64,000 nucleotides of DNA from Homarus americanus. Taxonomy: Eukaryota > Arthropoda > Malacostraca > Decapoda > Nephropidae. Positions 60,311 to 64,000 of the stretch are shown here, one piece after another. A program made the translations under genes and the position numbers. Location: the NCBI RefSeq assembly GCF_018991925.1, contig NW_024737068.1:12595642-12659641 (forward strand), in the 5' to 3' direction. Positions within the stretch are counted from its first letter, which is position 1. Each line of letters starts with the position of its first letter. Below the pieces are notes generated by a model, which made no database searches, was not told the origin of the DNA, and saw only the letters and a list, made by a program, of their open reading frames with translations.

Positions 60311-60350
<40 letters not shown>
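60311..60350. repeat. (CT)n microsatellite
   Basis: Twenty perfect CT units. A short (AG)n follows at 60477-60490. Confidence 0.95.
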
Positions 60351-60357
<7 letters not shown>

Positions 60358-60559
60358 TCGGAGCTTTAACGACTTGTAACCAGAAAAAAAATTAGGCTCT
60401 TTGTATTGCTATGTGAACCTTATTGTCCTGATGGTTCAATATTGTAACGTTAACCATGATGATGGTTTACTGGTTGAGAGAGAGAGAGAGTATTCAATCA
60501 TTATAACGCAGTGACTTATGTGTAGATATTATTTCCAGTCTAGTGTGTGAGAATGACAG

Positions 60560-60850
60560 GGTGGTGAAGTGGGTCTGCTGAGGTGGGGCTGTGGTGAAGT
60601 GGGCCTGTGGTTAAATGGGGCTGTGGTTAAATGGGCTGTGGTGAAGTGGGCCTGTGCTTAATTAGGGCTGTGTTGAAGTGGGTCTGGTGAAGAGGGACTG
60701 GTGAAGCGGAGCTGTAGTGAAGTGGGTCTATGACTCTGGTGAAGTGAGCCTGTGATGAAGTGGGGCTATGGTGAAGTGAGCCTGTGATGAAGTGGGGCTA
60801 TGGTGAAGAGGGACTGGTGAAGCGGAGGTGTAGTGAAGTGGGACTTGGAC
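60560..60850. repeat. degenerate GGTGAAGTGGG minisatellite
   Basis: GTGGTGAAGTGGGCCTGTG and GGTTAAATGGGGCTGTG recur about 14 times at 16-25 bp spacing. One block of about 53 bp (TGATGAAGTGGGGCTATGGT) is duplicated. Confidence 0.8.
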
Positions 60851-61284
60851 AGGTGTAACTACAGTGATGTACTGTAGTGGGGTAGCACTAAAAGTTTCCT
60901 TTACAGAACTATAAATGCAGTATTATCGTTGTAACGTATCAGGGAAAATAACGGTGTAAAGAATAGGTTTTTATGCTACAACAAAAAGAAACGTTTTTAT
61001 AGGATTCGTGAGTAACATAGATTATTATAATTAAAAAAATAGAGATATTACATTTTTAAATAAAACAGAAAATTCGAGAAATTCTGATTAAAAAACATTA
61101 ATTTGCTAAATTGATATTTTTAAATTCATTGGGTTATATACCCCTTATACTGTAACACTGGTGCAGTCTTTATCTACCTGTTGGTACCGGCGGTACTGAT
61201 GACCAGAAGCAGCAGGTCTGTGTGGTAGTGACAGGTGATGGACGACTTCTCCGACTGTCACTTCGTTGTCTTTATGGTTTTGTA

Positions 61285-61287
<3 letters not shown>
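60851..61287. other. no supported gene
   Basis: Moderately GC-rich sequence at 61150-61270 has an open minus frame ending at CAACAG|GTAGAT and an open plus frame. The signals conflict and neither is convincing. Confidence 0.35.
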
Positions 61288-61516
<229 letters not shown>

Positions 61517-61881
61517 CCTCCGTCAGTCTGTCAAACTTCTGTCTCTCACTTTCTTGAAGCTGCTCACCAACAACCGCTACAGGACATGCATATAGGGGAG
61601 AAGACCAATACCTAAGGTGTACAATTACGCATTAACCTTGACCTCTTTAGGTAAGGTCACAGTCGGGTTAGGGGTAGAGGGGGGCGTGGCATGTCGCTCG
61701 TAAGGTGTTACTCCCACTAAACACTTATATATTTTATATTTATTTAATTATCTTTTAACCACTTTCCTGCTCCCATTAATACAGCTTTTACATACTGTAT
61801 TTTTATTTATTTATTAATCTAAGTATGAATAATTTTTTTATAAGTAGTAGAATGGCTCCCATGGAAATACACAAAAATAAT

Positions 61882-62201
61882 ACACCTTTTCACATATCCG
61901 TTGAGACATTGTTACATAACTATTTGACAAATTTCGTAACCGAATGACAGAACACATATCGAATGACAATCTAAAATAACTGTTGGTGGTATGTTATTCT
62001 CCAATTGTTACATTCTCAAACTATATGTAGACTGTCGGGTTAGTGTTCACGTCTGTCAACTTCATAACTTATGTCACTCACTTCCGTTAGCATGAACGAA
62101 CAGTTATTTTAGATTGTCATTCGATATGTGTTCTGTCATTCGGTTATGAAATTTGTCAAATAGTTATGTAACAATGTCTCAACGGATATGTGAAAAGGTG
62201 T
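61882..62201. mobile_element. MITE with 103-bp near-perfect inverted repeats
   Basis: The arms at 61882-61984 and 62099-62201 are exact inverses except for one G/A difference at a CpG. Tips are ACACCTTTTCACATATCCG. The 114-bp centre is unrelated. The 6 bp AATAAT directly abut both ends and look like a target-site duplication. No coding capacity. The near-identity of the arms implies recent insertion or gene conversion. Confidence 0.85.
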
Positions 62202-62804
62202 AATAATGGTATTAATAGTATTAATTATAGTACATTATTAATAATAGTAATATTAATGATAATACTACTGGTACTAGCTACTAATAATAGTAATACCGGT
62301 AATAATGATGATAATGCAACTACTACTACTAATAATAACACTTACAATGATAATAATTATTACCCAGTTGTGTAAGCTACATCATTTTCATCACCATTCT
62401 CACATACATTCTCCTCCTCCTAATCATCATCATCGTCGTTTCGGTATCCATCTCCCTGTCTTTTTTAAAACTATCCGTGGCTCCCAAATAATCAATATCT
62501 CTGTGGATTTAATTTGGTGAAAGCAAGTAGCGCCATATACCTGTATATATATACTGTATATATGCAGGGAGTTAAAGTCATAGTCAGAATTAAGCTCGGT
62601 TTGACTTGCTTAGCGTCACCAGGCGAGTGTGTAATGTGATTAAGGTGCATCACGTGACTCGACTTACAACACGGGGCTTCGCATAGCTATCGTCGTCCCT
62701 TATGTTGATATGGAGCAACTACAATAGCTGCAATAATGTATAAATGTCTAGGTATTGTTGTTATTCAGTGTATTGTTATATAAATGTTTTCTAGGTATTT
62801 ATCA

Positions 62805-62884
<80 letters not shown>

Positions 62885-62920
62885 CAACGACCTCACTCAG
62901 CCAGGACTCGAACCTCGACC

Positions 62921-62957
<37 letters not shown>
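62805..62957 (-). repeat. two (TA)n arrays flanking a tRNA-like B-box fragment
   Basis: TA runs at 62805-62879 and 62924-62957 enclose about 42 bp. Read on the minus strand this gives GGTTCGAGTCC (62914-62904), a perfect Pol III B box / T-loop, then TGGCTGAGTGAGG. The A-box half is missing. This is the 3' part of a tRNA-derived SINE or tRNA trapped between the microsatellites. Confidence 0.65.
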
Positions 62958-62961
<4 letters not shown>

Positions 62962-63097
62962 ATTTTCTTTATTGTATTCTGTATATTGCAGTATATCTCA
63001 CAGAGTTCAGTAGCTGTGTTTTCTAGATATATTGAGTTATATTCATTCTAGTATACCGTACGTTACACTTCCCTGGGGTTTAGCAGTGAAAACGAAA

Positions 63098-63152
63098 ATG
63101 GCTAACCAACATATGAAAGTGAACACGAGTTACTGGAGTCTGACAAATAATG
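63098..63152 (+). CDS. candidate first coding exon of an unidentified gene
   Basis: The ATG at 63098 lies in a strong start context (GAAAATGGC; A at -3, G at +4). It opens 18 codons (MANQHMKVNTSYWSLTNN) plus one base before a consensus donor, AATG|GTAAGT (63153). A TCACGTGA E-box lies about 450 bp upstream (62650-62657), the same core as in the divergent promoter at 47.4 kb. GGGGTTTAG at 63075-63083 may be an acceptor for an upstream noncoding exon. No later exon was found in the remaining 850 bp. The product is unknown. Confidence 0.4.
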
Positions 63153-64000
63153 GTAAGTCATATTTCATGTCAGGTTAAATGTTTAATGTCATATCAGTAC
63201 ACAATATATTTAAGAAAAATTATCATGTCTAGTTGGGAATTTATATGCTGCCATTTTGATTCCGATTCTCATCTCTTTGTTCACGTTTATTACTCTAGAA
63301 TATGAGGAGTGAAAAGGAAGCAGATAAAAACAAAGGGAATATAATAAACAGAGAGAGAGAGAGAGAGACTGGTAAGGAATGATGAACTGAAGGAGGACGA
63401 ACAGGAGGTTATGAGGATCACACACGACAGGTAAACTCATCACTGCAATATGTTCCGTAAGACGAGACAACACAGTGAACCTATGGAGTGACTGGAGGCC
63501 CCGGGGTCCTGGAAGGTACAGTTATTGGATCCAAATGGGGTGGAAAGAGGAGTAGTTGGGTGAGTCGAAAAAAAAAAGGTTAAGATCGGGTGTAGCCACA
63601 AGAAAGGGATACAACTATATAAACATAAATTGGGGGAACTAATTTTCAGGTCATATAAGCAAGGGGGCTAATCTTCACGTGATCTTATAAAACACAAAAC
63701 TATCCAAAACTTATATCTTGATTACACTTCAGACTTTTACCTTAACTAGATTCGTTCACTTAACACACGAGTAAGGTAGAAATTTGTTTCCTTACTTACT
63801 GCAATGCCGTCTTCGTAAGCTTGAGACTTTCCATAACATTTCTTATCTCCATGAAAATCTGTATGGTGGTGTGTGTGTGTGTGTGTGTGTGTAGGCTATG
63901 GTATCGATATTTCTGGGACACACTGTAGTTGACCCTTCATGTCTTGGTAGTTAAATTCGTCGACGTTTTGAGTTAAGAGATGTGAATTTCGGTGATCTTT
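63153..64000. other. AT-rich end of window
   Basis: Contains a short (GA)n at 63352-63368 and (GT)n at 63868-63893. No exon with paired splice signals was recognised. Confidence 0.4.

Overview
This is a eukaryotic, gene-poor window, most likely from an arthropod and plausibly a decapod crustacean. The reasons are very high microsatellite and minisatellite content, interstitial blocks of the arthropod telomere motif TTAGG/CCTAA at many sites, AT-rich background, GT-AG introns, and LINE, THAP, PIF/Harbinger and Tc1-like debris. There are no operons, ribosome binding sites or long intact genes. Almost every long open frame lies inside a tandem repeat.

Real coding material is limited to isolated exons. 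On the minus strand: a first coding exon resembling the N-terminus of a CLCA-type protein (10504-10716); a two-exon fragment of a multi-pass membrane protein (3742-4497); a degraded THAP domain (29622-29844); and two phase-compatible exons that may belong to one unidentified gene (47208-47346 and 41672-41754). On the plus strand: a PIF/Harbinger-type Myb/SANT-like gene with two nonsense codons (43763-46096), a cysteine-rich exon (49859-49946), a noncoding first exon ending at 47825, and a short first coding exon (63098-63152).

The most gene-like locus is 41.6-47.9 kb. A compact divergent promoter carries a 40-bp module twice, each copy with CCGCCAAT followed 24 bp later by TCACGTGA. It lies between the minus-strand first coding exon and the plus-strand noncoding exon. 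The proposed minus-strand intron (41755-47207) contains a LINE reverse transcriptase fragment cut by a Harbinger-like element that carries the Myb/SANT gene.

The rest is repeats. 0.1-10 kb holds degenerate minisatellites, a LINE scrap and a 1-kb AAT-rich array. 11-20 kb holds microsatellites and tRNA-like scraps. 20.8-23.4 kb is one 22-bp minisatellite of about 117 copies. 24-31 kb is AT-rich and nearly featureless. 32-39 kb holds 21-bp, pentanucleotide and 27-bp arrays and pyrimidine-only blocks. 39.5-40.8 kb is a Tc1-like element. 51-60 kb holds 21/42-bp, 48-bp and 19-bp minisatellites plus several fold-back elements. 61-63 kb holds (TA)n arrays and a near-perfect MITE. All functional assignments rest on reading the sequence alone, without database searches.
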